Source: Streptomyces sp. ICC1 (GTDB lineage Bacteria > Actinomycetota > Actinomycetes > Streptomycetales > Streptomycetaceae). From it: DNA of 64,000 bases. The notes under the pieces are model-generated. The model had not been told where the DNA came from. It ran no database searches and saw only the letters and a program-made list of their open reading frames with translations. Both the position numbers and the translations under genes were made by a program. Positions 1 through 9,008 of the stretch are shown here, one piece after another. Position 1 is the stretch's first letter. The number at the start of each line of letters is the position of its first letter. The DNA is taken from the NCBI RefSeq assembly GCF_003287935.1, contig NZ_CP030287.1, positions 6,289,227 through 6,353,226 of the forward strand, written 5' to 3'.

Positions 1-19
1 AGATGTGTAGAAGAGGCAG
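1..19. other. Residual sequencing adapter (Nextera mosaic end-like)
   Basis: The first 19 bases match the Tn5/Nextera mosaic end at 17 of 19 positions, differing only at bases 10 and 16. I infer library adapter left on a contig end, so the sequence left of base 20 is not genomic and the first gene is cut. Confidence 0.6.
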
Positions 20-25
20 GGCGGG

Positions 26-682
26 GTGTACACGGGGCCGGCGGCGGGTGTCGCGGTGCCGTCCCGGTCCGGCGGAGGCATCAGGGCGAAGACGGCGGCC
101 GGGGGGTCTGTGACGATCGGTCTGCCGGGCGGTGGTGACGTGGCGGGCACGAAGGCGGGCAAGGGCACGACCGTGTACCCCGGTGCCGCACCTTCCACGG
201 ATCTGGCCGTACAGGCCACACCCGGGGGCGGAGTGCGGGCTCTGGCGGTGTTGGAGGACAAGAGTGCCCCGCGTCAGCAGCGATACCTCATCGGGCTCCC
301 GACCGGTGCCGGTCTGGTGAAGACCAGCACCGGCATGGTTGCCGCGGTCGGCCCGGATGGTCAGGTTCTCGGCGCCTTCGCCACACCCTGGGCCAAGGAT
401 GCCAACGGTAAGAGCGTGCCCACCAGCTACCAGGTGGAGGGGAACACTCTCGTACAGTCGGTACAGACCACGGGCGCGACCGCCTTCCCCGTCGTCGCCG
501 ACCCCTGGTACGACCCCTCTTCGTGGGAGAACTGGGACACGATCAAGTGCGTCGCCAGCCAAAGCCAGGACGGCGCTATCTACGCGGGTGCGGGTGCGGC
601 CCTGGCCGGGCCTGAGGCCATCGGCCCCGGGGCCGTAGGCGGAGCCTTGGCCGGCACCTTCGTCGGGCTGAAGAACTGCTAG
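26..682 (+). CDS. Secreted actinobacterial protein with Gly/Ala-rich bacteriocin-like tail (5' partial)
   Basis: I do not know an assigned function. The reading frame is open to the adapter remnant and no signal peptide is seen, so the true start lies off the window; GTG at 26 is only the first available codon. Residues about 30-150 form a region rich in short Gly turns that ends in TAFPVVADP (about 154-162). After it comes a short variable tail with Cys, then a GxxxG-type Ala/Gly helix ending in Cys. This layout, a constant part, a TAFPVVADP joint and a short amphipathic tail, recalls bacteriocin-like effectors. A small two-helix membrane protein follows 53 bases downstream, as an immunity protein would. 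A paralogue starts at 976. Confidence 0.5.
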   Translation: MYTGPAAGVAVPSRSGGGIRAKTAAGGSVTIGLPGGGDVAGTKAGKGTTVYPGAAPSTDLAVQATPGGGVRALAVLEDKSAPRQQRYLIGLPTGAGLVKTSTGMVAAVGPDGQVLGAFATPWAKDANGKSVPTSYQVEGNTLVQSVQTTGATAFPVVADPWYDPSSWENWDTIKCVASQSQDGAIYAGAGAALAGPEAIGPGAVGGALAGTFVGLKNC

Positions 683-735
683 ACGCAGATGTCGCCGGCG
701 CGTTGAAAGTCAATGAGTTGAAAGGAGAAGGGCGA

Positions 736-960
736 GTGGGACCTCAGGCGGCTCCGGACGGAAAGCCTGCCGTGTGGCTCGTAGTTGTGGCTGCTGTAGT
801 GCCGTGGGGTGCGATGTCTTTGGTTAACATCCACCCTACGTGGCTGAGTATTGCCATCACAGGGTCAGTCGTGGCAGTAGGCGTTCTTGGCGTCCTTTTG
901 TACTTCCGGCTGCGAATGCTGAAATTCTTCCGTGAGTACCCGAATAACCCCGTGGAGTGA
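736..960 (+). CDS. Small two-helix membrane protein, possible immunity partner
   Basis: A 74-residue protein with two hydrophobic segments (about residues 12-30 and 38-57) followed by a basic, aromatic C-terminus. I chose GTG at 736 because AAAGGAG at 721-727 sits at normal spacing; an upstream TTG at 703 has no such site. It lies directly after the secreted Gly-tail protein, and the same pairing recurs at 1480-1917. I therefore infer, without homology evidence, that it could protect the producer from that protein. Confidence 0.55.
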   Translation: MGPQAAPDGKPAVWLVVVAAVVPWGAMSLVNIHPTWLSIAITGSVVAVGVLGVLLYFRLRMLKFFREYPNNPVE

Positions 961-975
961 GGGCGCTGGCCCGCT

Positions 976-1101
976 GATCGGTCTGCCGGGCGGCGGTGAC
1001 GTGGCGGGCACGAAGGCGGGCAAGGGCACGATCGTGTACCCCGGTGCTGCACCTTCCACGGATCTGGCGGTACAGGCGACCACGGACGGGGGCGTGCGCG
1101 C
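976..1101 (+). repeat. Second copy of a 126-bp coding segment (first copy 115-240)
   Basis: Bases 976-1101 repeat 115-240 of the first secreted-protein gene, nearly identical over about the first 100 bases and drifting at the 3' end. The two lie 861 bases apart in the same orientation. This shows a tandem duplication of the gene. Confidence 0.85.
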
Positions 1102-1103
1102 GC

Positions 1104-1470
1104 TAGGTGGGCCAGGCGCGCGAAGACCGCCCAGTACTTGGCGCTTCGCGTGAGGATAGTGCTGCGTTGCGCGGAAGGCGGGACGAACAAGCAGGCCGCG
1201 GCCGAGCTTGGTGTCGACACCTCGACCGTGGATCGCTGGCGCGGTCGTTTCATCGCTGGCCGTTTGGACGGTCTGGCCGATGAGCCCAGGCCGGGCCGGC
1301 CGTCCTCGATTCTCCTCGACCAGGTCGAGGACGTGATCGTGGCGACGCTGGAGTCCACTCCGGGCCGGGATACCCACTGGCCACGGGCCTCGATGGCCGC
1401 TCGCACGGGGCTGTCGAGATCGACGGTCGGCCGGATCTGGAAGCGGTTCGATCTCAAGCCTCACCTGCAG
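1104..1470 (+). mobile_element. IS630-family transposase internal fragment
   Basis: Reading from 1108 gives W-A-R-R-A-K-T-A-Q, then a helix-turn-helix (AAAELGVDTSTVDRWRGRF) and a second one ending LKPHL, the usual N-terminal half of IS630/Tc1-type transposases. The start codon, both inverted-repeat ends and the whole DDE domain are absent. It is a captured internal piece rather than a simple insertion. Confidence 0.75.
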
Positions 1471-1697
1471 GATTCCTCGACCGCCTTTCCTGTGGTCGCG
1501 GACCCCAAGTGGCTGGACGAGGCTGCCAAGGGAGCCACCGGCGGAATGATCGGTGGATGTGTCGGAGGAGCTCTCGCCGGAGGAGCTGGGTGCGTCCCGG
1601 CGGCCGTGGCCGGCGGTGTGGCCGGCGGTGTCGCCGGAGCGATCACGGGCCTCTTCAGCTGATGGGTCCTCTTCAACCGGTAGTGAGGTGATCAACC

Positions 1698-1917
1698 ATG
1701 CTCAAGATCGACTTGTGGTTCGGGAACTCCCCTGCAGCGCACGGTGTCGCTGGCCGTGCTGTGTGGGCTGGGGGTGGTGCTGGGAATATCCCTGCAGGAC
1801 CGCTCTCTCCTTGCCGCCGTGGTGTGGGGTCTCGTCGGAGGAATCGCGGCGGTTCCTCTCCTTCTCGTGGCGGCGAAGGCGGTCCGCTACGTCGAGAGCC
1901 GTCGCGGTTCCCTGTGA
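1698..1917 (+). pseudogene. Frameshifted small two-helix membrane protein
   Basis: ATG at 1698 opens with MLKIDLWFGNS, but the hydrophobic part is in another frame from 1732 (LQRTVSLAVLCGLGVV, then a second helix, then RYVESRRGSL and a stop at 1915-1917). That second frame has no start codon after its last upstream stop. Removing one base from the CCCC run at about 1729-1732 joins the two parts into one protein of about 70 residues. It occupies the same place after the mosaic gene as the 736-960 gene does after the first. It is either a pseudogene or a homopolymer sequencing error. Confidence 0.55.
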
Positions 1918-1941
1918 GAGCCCGCGCACCGGGAGGCGGGG

Positions 1942-2625
1942 TTATCGGGGCGTAGGCCTGTCGGGTCGGTGGTGAGGGTGTCCGGCTTCGTAGGCGATGC
2001 GCGCGGCCTGAACGCGGTTGGTGGCTCCGAGTTTGGCCATCATGCGGCTGACGTGGCCTTTGACGGTGCCTTCGCTCATGTGGAGGGTCGCGGCGATCTC
2101 CGCGTTGGGCATGCCGTAGGCGAGCAGGTCCAGGATCTGCTGTTCGCGGCCGGTCAGCCGTGCAAGTTCCTTCGCGTGCTGCGGGGGATGCTCGGCGGCG
2201 GGCTCGGTCCCGTGCCGGGAGTCGATGACGAAGCGGGTGACGGCGGGAGAGAGGATCGCGTGGCCGCGGGCGACGGCGCGGATGCCTTCGACGAGGTCTT
2301 TGGGCGGGGTGTCCTTGAGGAGGAAACCGGCCGCGCCGGCGCGCAGTGCCTCGTCGATGTAGTCGTCGGCGGTGAACGTGGTCAGGATGATGACGGCGGG
2401 GGGCGAGGGCAGCGCGGTGATCGCGGCGGTGGCGGCGAGGCCGTCGGTGCCGGGCATCCGGATGTCGAGGAGCACCACGTCGGGTGCGTGCTCGCGTGCC
2501 GAGGCCAGGGCCGCGGCTCCGTCCTCGACGGCGCCGACGACGTCCATGTCGTCCTGGAGGCCGAGGATGAGTTCCAGGCCGCTCCGGATGAGGGCTTCGT
2601 CGTCGGCGATCAGTACGCGGATCAT
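1942..2625 (-). CDS. NarL/FixJ-family response regulator
   Basis: A 227-residue two-domain regulator. The receiver domain has the acidic pair near residues 8-9, phosphoacceptor Asp54 in LLDIRMPG and Lys104 in FLLKD. The LuxR-type helix-turn-helix is at about 155-215 (LTGREQQILDLLAYG, then MSEGTVKGHVSRMMAKL). It overlaps the kinase gene by 4 bases, so the two are co-translated and form a cognate pair. The target promoters are not evident. Confidence 0.95.
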   Translation of the reverse strand: MIRVLIADDEALIRSGLELILGLQDDMDVVGAVEDGAAALASAREHAPDVVLLDIRMPGTDGLAATAAITALPSPPAVIILTTFTADDYIDEALRAGAAGFLLKDTPPKDLVEGIRAVARGHAILSPAVTRFVIDSRHGTEPAAEHPPQHAKELARLTGREQQILDLLAYGMPNAEIAATLHMSEGTVKGHVSRMMAKLGATNRVQAARIAYEAGHPHHRPDRPTPR

Positions 2626-3836
2626 TCGACCTCCGTGCCGGTGCCGGGCCGCGGTGGCCTGGCGCGGGCGGGCTGATGTCGTGGGGTCAGGGGGATGATG
2701 GCCTCCACGCGGAACCCGCCGTCGCCGGTCGGGCCCGTTGTCAGGGTTCCGCCGAGGAGGGTGACGCGCTCGCGCATGCCAAGGAGTCCCTGGCCGCCTT
2801 CGGGCAGGGACCCGTCGGCCGGGCGGGCCGTGCCCTGCGGCTGCGAGGGCGGGCCGTTGAGAATGCGGACCGTGAGCGACTGCGGCCCGTAGGCGACGTC
2901 CACCTGCGCGCGGGCGCCGCAGGCGTGCTTGGAGACGTTGGTCAGTGCCTCCTGGACGATCCGGTACAGCGTCCGCCCGTACACCGGTTCCAGCGAATCC
3001 AGGTCGTGGTTCTGCCGCAGGGTGACCGCGACGCCGCCCTCCCGCGTCCGCTCCAGCAGGGCGGGCAGCCCGGCGGCCGTGGGCAGCGGAGCCCGGTCAC
3101 CGTGGTTTCCTCCGCCGACCAGTCCGAGCGCGGTACGCAGCTCGCCGAGAACGCCCCGCCCGAGCGACTGCAGCGTTACGGCCTCTTCGGCCACCCAGTC
3201 GGCCTGCCGGCTCTCCGCCGCCATCTGCAGCGCACCCGCCCGGAACACCATGTGGGTCACTCCGTGCGCGACCACGTCGTGCATCTCCCGCCCGATCTCG
3301 CGCCGCTCCTGCGCGCGCGCCCGCTCCTCCAGGAGTACGCGCTCGAGTTCCATGGACCGGATCTGCTCCTCCTGGCTGACGCGCAGGCGCTGGCGGGCGG
3401 CGACGTAGAGGCCCAGGAGCATGGGGGTGACGGAGAAGATGATGTAGTGCGGGGCCAGCTGGGGCATGGTCACGTCGGGGTCGTACCAGAAGGCCAGGGT
3501 GTGGCCGAGGGCCGAAGCGGCGAGCAGGCCGGCCTGCAGGCGGCGCGAGAGGGTGTGCGCGCCGACGGTAAACAGGGCGACGGCTTCGGCTGCGGGGTAG
3601 AAACTCGCCAGGTCGGCCGCGATCGCGACGGCGGCGATCGGGCCGGGCCAGCGCCGCCGCAGCAGCAGCAGGGCGCTCATCGCGGCCCAGACGATGATGC
3701 CCGGCCACCAGGCCTCGCCATAGCGCCGGTCTCCGGAGCCGCGCAGGAGGACATCGCGTACCTCGTAAACGGCGGCGCCGACGGCCAGGGCGACGTCCCA
3801 GCGGCACAACCGCCAGCCGGAGGTGTGCTCGCTCAT
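2622..3836 (-). CDS. Sensor histidine kinase, HisKA_3 type
   Basis: A 404-residue kinase. Several hydrophobic segments in the first 145 residues form the membrane sensor, with no large extracellular domain. The dimerisation helix carries REMHDVVAHG with phospho-acceptor His186, and a HATPase domain follows at about 270-385 with an N box (EALTNVSKHA) and a G box (GGQGLLGMRERV). It phosphorylates the NarL-type regulator encoded directly downstream. The signal is unknown. An anti-sigma-like gene is divergent on the other side of the promoter region. Confidence 0.95.
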   Translation of the reverse strand: MSEHTSGWRLCRWDVALAVGAAVYEVRDVLLRGSGDRRYGEAWWPGIIVWAAMSALLLLRRRWPGPIAAVAIAADLASFYPAAEAVALFTVGAHTLSRRLQAGLLAASALGHTLAFWYDPDVTMPQLAPHYIIFSVTPMLLGLYVAARQRLRVSQEEQIRSMELERVLLEERARAQERREIGREMHDVVAHGVTHMVFRAGALQMAAESRQADWVAEEAVTLQSLGRGVLGELRTALGLVGGGNHGDRAPLPTAAGLPALLERTREGGVAVTLRQNHDLDSLEPVYGRTLYRIVQEALTNVSKHACGARAQVDVAYGPQSLTVRILNGPPSQPQGTARPADGSLPEGGQGLLGMRERVTLLGGTLTTGPTGDGGFRVEAIIPLTPRHQPARARPPRPGTGTEVE

Positions 3837-4030
3837 GGATCCCCTTGCCTTCCTCTGCCTGCGAGTAGACCGCCTCCGGCTGCGGTGCGCATGTGGCGAA
3901 GGTTGTGAACTTTCGATACAGCCCCATCGGAAGACCTAGAGCATATATGGACATAAGGGTCAGGTTTTGGGAGTGGGCGGTCTGTAGCGTCGCAGACGAC
4001 CCCACACCCCCCACCGGACAAGGAGCCTCA

Positions 4031-4438
4031 TTGGTCACCGCCCGCTTCGACCTCCCGGCCACCGCCTCCCAGGTCGCCCCGGCCCGCCACCGGGTGAGAC
4101 AGCAGCTGGACACCTGGGGGCAGCCACTGGACGAGGCGACGACCACCACCGTGGAACTGATCGTCTCCGAACTCGTCACCAACGCCATCGTCCACGCGCA
4201 AGGCAGCCGGATCGGCCTCGCTCTCCAGATCGCAAGCCGGCCCGGACGGCGCCGCCTGCGCGTCGAGGTCTCCGACGGCGGCCACCACCTTCCCGGCCGG
4301 GCGCGCCCCGCGACGGACGACGTGGAGTCCGGCAGAGGCCTCGCCCTGGTGGAGGCCCTCTCCGTCCGCAGCGGAGCCATCCCCGAAGCACACGGAAAAA
4401 CCTGCTGGGCCGAAGTCGACCTGCCCGAGGCAAGTTGA
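4031..4438 (+). CDS. RsbW-like ATP-binding anti-sigma regulatory protein
   Basis: About 135 residues of HATPase_c_2 fold: an N box (IVSELVTNAIVHAQG), a DGG turn, and a GRGLALVEALS lid. This family binds sigma factors or anti-anti-sigma proteins in Streptomyces. TTG at 4031 is preferred, with AAGGAG ending 5 bases upstream; GTG at 4034 is equally possible. The frame runs open back to 3893, but that stretch has no ribosome site. No antagonist gene is adjacent. Confidence 0.85.
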   Translation: MVTARFDLPATASQVAPARHRVRQQLDTWGQPLDEATTTTVELIVSELVTNAIVHAQGSRIGLALQIASRPGRRRLRVEVSDGGHHLPGRARPATDDVESGRGLALVEALSVRSGAIPEAHGKTCWAEVDLPEAS

Positions 4439-4469
4439 CGATCAAGGGGCGCGCGGTGCCCACCACCTT

Positions 4470-6470
4470 CTGAGCGAGGACCAACGCAGTCGCTTCGGCC
4501 GGTTCGCGGGAGGACCCGGACGAGGGACAGCTCGCCGGATCCTTCCTGCTCGACCAGACCACCCGGCGCCGGGCGATGGCGGCCAAGGGCGCGCGGAACC
4601 GGATCGGCTGGGCGGTCCAGCTCGGGACCGCCCGATAGCTGGGGACGTTCCTGGACAACCCCGAACAGGTACCCGGAGTTGTGGTCGACTACGTCGCCGA
4701 GCAACTGGACTTGTCGCCAGCGGAGTTCGCCGGCTACGACATGAAAGAGACTCGCTGTGACCACCAGGAGCAGATGCGCGAGGGGTACGGGTACACGAAG
4801 TTCGAGTTCGACCAGTGGTTCGCACTGGCCCGCTGGATGTACCAGCGGGCGCGGATCGGCTCCGAGCGCCCGACCCTGCTGTTCGACCTCGCCACCAAAC
4901 GCCTGGTGGAGAAGAAGGTGGTGCTGCCCGGGGTGGCCGTCCTGGAACGGCTGCTCTCCGGCTCGCGCGAGCGCGCCGAGAAACGCCTGTGGGCCACGCT
5001 GGCCGCCGCCCCGACCCAGGAGCAGGCCGCCGCGTTGCAGCGCCTGGTCGTCGTCCCTGCAGGCAAGCGTCTGTCCGAGCTGGGCCGGCTGCGGCGCTCA
5101 CCCCGGGACATCACCGCGCGCGGGGTGGGCAAGGTCATGGAGCGGTACGAGGCGCTGAACACCTTCGGCGGGACGGCGTGGGACCTGCCTGCAATACCCC
5201 CGGACGGCTCCAGACACTGGTTGGTCCACTTCGCGCGGGCCGCCCGCGCCCAGGCCGTCTCCGACCTCGCCGGGGACCGGCGCCTGGCCACCCTGGTGGC
5301 GTTCGCCGCGGTGATGCCGCAGGTTGCCGCGGACGAGGCGATCGAGGTGCTTCGACCTGGTGATGGGCGACCTGATCCGCTCCTCCAGCACCAAGATGAC
5401 CAAGCAGCGGCTGCGGACCCTCAAAGACCTGGACGCCGCCGCGATCCTGCTGCGCGAGATGTGGATCGCGGTGTCCTCGGCCGCCGCCGACCCTTCAAGC
5501 GACATCCGCGCGACGCTCGACGCCATGGACGTCGGCCCGTTCCACGCGGCGGCCGAGACGGCCAAGCTCCTCGCCCAGGAGCCCGACGACGGCGTCGAGC
5601 AGATGCTCGCCGCCCGCTACAACACCACCGCCTGCTTCCTGCCCGACCTGCTCAAGACCTTCGAGTTCGAGTCGAGCCCGGCGGGCGACCCGGTGCTGGA
5701 CGCGCTGGCGTTCGTGAAATCCCTCAAGGGACGGCGCCGCCCCATCCAGGGGTGGAGGTCCCGGCCAGGTTCCTGACCTCCGCCTGGCGGCGCCTGGTCT
5801 TCCCGCCCCCCGCCGATGCCCGTGGCCAGCGTCGAGAAGCGCGCCCTGATCGTCGCCTCCACCGAGGCCTCGCGCACCGCCCTGCACCGGCACGAGGTGT
5901 ACGTGCCGGGCCTGCGCAAATGGGGCGACCCCAACGCCCGGCTGCGGGGCGACACCGCGTGGGGGGCAACCCGCTCCCGCGTCTGCTGGGAACTCGACCT
6001 CGACCTGAACCCCGACAAGATCCTGGCGGGCTGGACCCGCCGCCTGGACGCTGCCCACCGTGAGTTCGCCGACCGCCTGGCCGCCAACCCCGCCGTACGG
6101 ATCGAACAGCAAAACGGTCGCGACCGCATCATCCTCACCGGCCTGGACCGCCTGGACGAACCCGCCTCCCTGCGTGAGCTCCCCAAAGAGGTCGAGGCCC
6201 GCCTGCCCGCCGTCGGCCTACCCGAAATGGTGTTGGAGGTGAACTCGTGGGTGCCCTACCTCGGCGACTTCACCCACGTCTCGGAAGGCAACTCCCGCAT
6301 GGACGACCTCGAACTGTCCGTGGACGCCGTGCTCACCACGGAGGCCACCAACGTCGGCGTCGACCGATCGTCCACGACGGCGTCGACGCGCTCAGTCACG
6401 ACCGGCTGTTCTGGGTCGAACAGAACTACCTGCGCGCGGCCACTCGTTTGACAGACCCGACCGAAGCGGT
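4470..6470 (+). pseudogene. Decayed Tn3-family transposase (TnpA), N-terminal two-thirds
   Basis: The DUF4158-type N-terminus starts near 4470 (LSEDQ). A frameshift lies near 4510, and TAG at 4636-4638 stands where this family usually has Tyr in RYLGTFL. The long frame from 4681 (VDYVAEQLDLSP) shifts near 5340, again near 5770-5816, and again near 6360. The last recognisable part is RLFWVEQNYLRAAT at about 6410-6440. The catalytic DDE domain, resolvase and terminal repeats are not visible. It is dead. Confidence 0.85.
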
Positions 6471-6555
6471 TTCGATGGCGACGTCGAAATCCCGCTCGGT
6501 AATTGGAGCCACAGGCCCCCCACTGGGCGAGATATTGGCCACGAAGATCGGAAGA

Positions 6556-7998
6556 TTACCTCCGGCCAGCACGAATAGCGCAGCGCCGCTGAGGAGCTGA
6601 AACGGTGCAGTTTGACGTGATCGCGATGCCATTGGGTACGAGCCGCTCGAGGCCGCCAGCGAGATGGTTGCGCACGCGGAGGTGTCCTGAGGCGGAGTCC
6701 CGGGTCACCAAGGTCGCCGATGCGCCGCCGTCAAGGTTTACACCGTCGGAGCAGTTCAGCTGAGCGAGGAGCCGTGCGAGTTCGTCCACCGTCAGTCCGC
6801 TGGATCGGCCTTCCCGCCCATCCGTGGACAACAGCCGCAGAGTGCGGCCCCCATCGGCGATGCCGGCAGCGCTGCGGGGCTGTGCGGTGACACTGTCCAG
6901 GCCGACCGCAGCCCGGTGGTCCCGCAGCAGCACTTGGCCGCCCAGCGCAAAATCGAAAGCGCCGCCGCTGCCGAGCGGGGCGAGACGGTAATCGATCGTC
7001 ACCGGGGTTCCGGGGACAAGGTTGCGCAGCAGACGGGCGCCCGCTTCTCGGCCGACGAGAACACGCTCGCCTGGAGCAATGCTTCCGGTACCGGGTGTGG
7101 GCGACCCCGACCGGACGAAGCCGTCTCGGACGGTCACTTCGTAGGTGTCCTGCGAACAGGGCGCCCCACGCCTTTCGTCCGTACCGCAGACAGCGCGGGC
7201 TCGGGAAACCCGGCCCCACTGTGAGGTGAACATGCCAACCGAACCCACCGGAAGTGCATACTGGTTGAGGCCGCGCAGCGGCATCCGACCGTGCGGACTC
7301 TGCACGTGCCCCTCCAGCGTGAGCCTTCCGGTTCGGGCCACCCCGTCCTGTCCGACACCGATGACGTCCTCCGTCGTGCTCCCGCGGGGAGGTGACAAGC
7401 CGAATCTCTGCCCCTCAGGCACAGCGGCTTTGATGGGCTGCCCTGAGGCAACAGCCGGACCTGAGGCGGCATAGGTCACCTCGACGCCATGATGCTGCGC
7501 TTCGCTGATGTTGAAGAAGTCCCCGTTGATGGCGGCAACCGCACCCCGCTCCCTGGCCATCCGGGACACGGTGTCCCTCTTGGAGACCGCGCCCGGGTGG
7601 AGCAGGCCGGCTCGCACGCCGGGCCAGCCCAAATCGATCGTCAGCAGGTGCACTCGTGTATCCCCGTGAGAGGTCGACACCGTGAACGTCCGGTAGTCGA
7701 CGCCGGGTACAACCTTCTCCACTGCGGCAAGAGCGCCCGAAGCCGCGGAATAGCGTACCTGTCGGCTTCCGCCGACCCTGCGGGAGAGTGACTCACTGTG
7801 GGGCGCCGAGCTCGAAGTAATACCGGGAGCCGCGCGATACGGGCCGGGGACTCCAGGCACCCTCCTGTCCGACGAGATGGCCGGAGCGCGTACATGTGAG
7901 ACCGCAGAGTTGGCGACAGCGGGTTGGGGATTCGAAGCCGCTGCTGCAAGTGCGGAAATCACGGCTCCAGCGATGTACAACTTCGAGTGCTTGTTCAC
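6556..7998 (-). CDS. Secreted phosphodiester glycosidase (NAGPA) family protein
   Basis: A 480-residue exported protein: an N-terminal signal peptide to about residue 30, a poorly conserved stretch, then a phosphodiester glycosidase domain from about 100 with AAINGDFFN and DGVNLDGGASATLV, the hallmark motifs of this fold. Family members split sugar-phosphodiester bonds in glycoconjugates or wall polymers; the substrate here is unknown. GTG at 7998 gives the signal peptide directly. The gene is isolated between transposon remains, with a Tn3 pseudogene tail-to-tail and an IS3 fragment just upstream, which suggests acquired DNA. Confidence 0.8.
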   Translation of the reverse strand: MNKHSKLYIAGAVISALAAAASNPQPAVANSAVSHVRAPAISSDRRVPGVPGPYRAAPGITSSSAPHSESLSRRVGGSRQVRYSAASGALAAVEKVVPGVDYRTFTVSTSHGDTRVHLLTIDLGWPGVRAGLLHPGAVSKRDTVSRMARERGAVAAINGDFFNISEAQHHGVEVTYAASGPAVASGQPIKAAVPEGQRFGLSPPRGSTTEDVIGVGQDGVARTGRLTLEGHVQSPHGRMPLRGLNQYALPVGSVGMFTSQWGRVSRARAVCGTDERRGAPCSQDTYEVTVRDGFVRSGSPTPGTGSIAPGERVLVGREAGARLLRNLVPGTPVTIDYRLAPLGSGGAFDFALGGQVLLRDHRAAVGLDSVTAQPRSAAGIADGGRTLRLLSTDGREGRSSGLTVDELARLLAQLNCSDGVNLDGGASATLVTRDSASGHLRVRNHLAGGLERLVPNGIAITSNCTVSAPQRRCAIRAGRR

Positions 7999-8046
7999 CC
8001 GAGAACACCATCATGCAGAAACGTTCACCACCAACGAACATCGCAG

Positions 8047-8338
8047 CGTGTTGGACAACCTGTCGAGGCAGGATCTCCCGTTCGAGCTGCCATTCCTTCT
8101 CCGCCTTGGCCAGCCGGGCATTCTCCGCCCGCAGCCGGGGCAGCTCGGCCTCGGTGTCCTGCGACGCGCCGGAGGCGGCCGGACGGACGTCGGCATCACG
8201 CACCCAGGTCCGCAGCGTCTCGGGGTTGACGTTCAGATCGGCCGCGACGTCCCAAAACGTCCGCCTGCCGACCGAAGTCCGCCACAACGCGATCGCGTCA
8301 GACCGGAACTCCGCACTGTACTTCGAGGACCTTGCCAC
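8047..8338 (-). pseudogene. IS3-family OrfA fragment
   Basis: From GTG at 8338 the frame reads SKYSAEFRSDAIALW, then a helix-turn-helix (VAADLNVNPETLRTWVRDA) and a coiled coil (LRAENARLAKAEKEW), the standard OrfA order. Similarity fades after about residue 93 (EREIL), and no OrfB follows on this strand. It ends just before the start of the glycosidase gene. Confidence 0.8.
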
Positions 8339-8346
8339 GTGGATCT

Positions 8347-8381
8347 ACACCTTCCAGGATCAACAAGATCCTGGAAGGTGT
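8347..8381. repeat. 15-bp perfect inverted repeat upstream of the IS3 OrfA start
   Basis: Arms at 8347-8361 and 8367-8381 (ACACCTTCCAGGATC and its complement) flank AACAA. On the minus strand the 3' arm contains GGAAGG, the likely ribosome site of OrfA. A transcript entering from outside would fold this site away, a known way for insertion sequences to mute read-through expression. CCACGTGG occurs on both sides. Confidence 0.7.
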
Positions 8382-8552
8382 GTCCACACCACGTGGATCA
8401 CCTCAGCTCAGCGTTACTACCGAATGTGAGACAGAGCCGTTCGATGGACAGACCCTTCGGTTCCGGTCGGGCGCCCGACCCGCCCGGCGGTATCGAAAGT
8501 TGTCAACCAAAGGAGGTAGTGAATGGATTCCGGTGTCGGTCACAGTGGGACC

Positions 8553-8824
8553 ACGCCAACATCCGCCTCGGGACACCGGTTCTGGCCGACCTCGGCTACG
8601 TCGGGGCCGGTGGAACGTTCGCGGTTCCCCGCCGACGACCGCCCCGCCCGGACCTCACCACCGGGCAACGCTCACTCAACCGGGCCCACGCCCGACTCCG
8701 CTACCCCGTCGAACGCGGCATCGCACGACTCAAGACCTGGAAAATCTTCCTCCGCGCCCGCTGCAGCCCCAACTGGCTCACCCAAGCCGCCAAAGCCATC
8801 CTCACCCTGGAGAGCTACCGCTGA
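8553..8824 (+). pseudogene. IS5-type DDE transposase C-terminal fragment
   Basis: The frame ending at 8824 reads PVLADLGYVGAGG, then NRAHARLRYPVERGIARLKTW and a final LTLESYR. This is the typical C-terminus, with the catalytic Glu in PVERG, of Streptomyces IS5-like transposases. The N-terminal two-thirds are missing. A strong ribosome site (AAAGGAGG, 8511-8518) followed by ATG at 8523 belongs to another frame and is probably the start of an unrelated gene cut by this insertion. Confidence 0.75.
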
Positions 8825-9008
8825 AGATCCTCACTCACTGGTTCGGCTGGCATGAATGGTGGGGAATCCGACGTATCCAAATCCGGTCGGATCTGTACAT
8901 GATTTCAGCGGTAGAAACCCTGGATGTCAAGCGATGGTTCACTTGTTTCATCGGACGTCGGATCCCTGTCCACCCATGAAACTTCCAGTCAATTTTGGAG
9001 AATTTAGA

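Larger units (their letters stand above)
976..1662 (+). pseudogene. Mosaic paralogue of the secreted Gly-tail protein, interrupted by transposase DNA
   Basis: The segment starts without an initiation region at the duplicated block, is replaced from about 1104 to 1470 by IS630-type transposase sequence, and resumes at 1480 with TAFPVVADP plus a new Gly/Ala-rich tail with two Cys ending at a stop at 1660-1662. The N-terminal block and the transposase are in different frames, while the transposase and the tail share one frame, so a hybrid open frame runs 1138-1662. The tail differs from that of the first copy, so the conserved joint separates a constant part from an exchangeable cassette. Confidence 0.6.

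Noticed and set aside
1103..1108. Genuine IS630 insertion at a TA target
   Set aside because: The fragment starts inside the transposase coding region, without start codon or terminal repeat.
8511..8530. Complete small gene starting at 8523 with a strong ribosome site
   Set aside because: Its frame quickly becomes the shadow of the IS5 fragment; at most the first codons of a destroyed gene.
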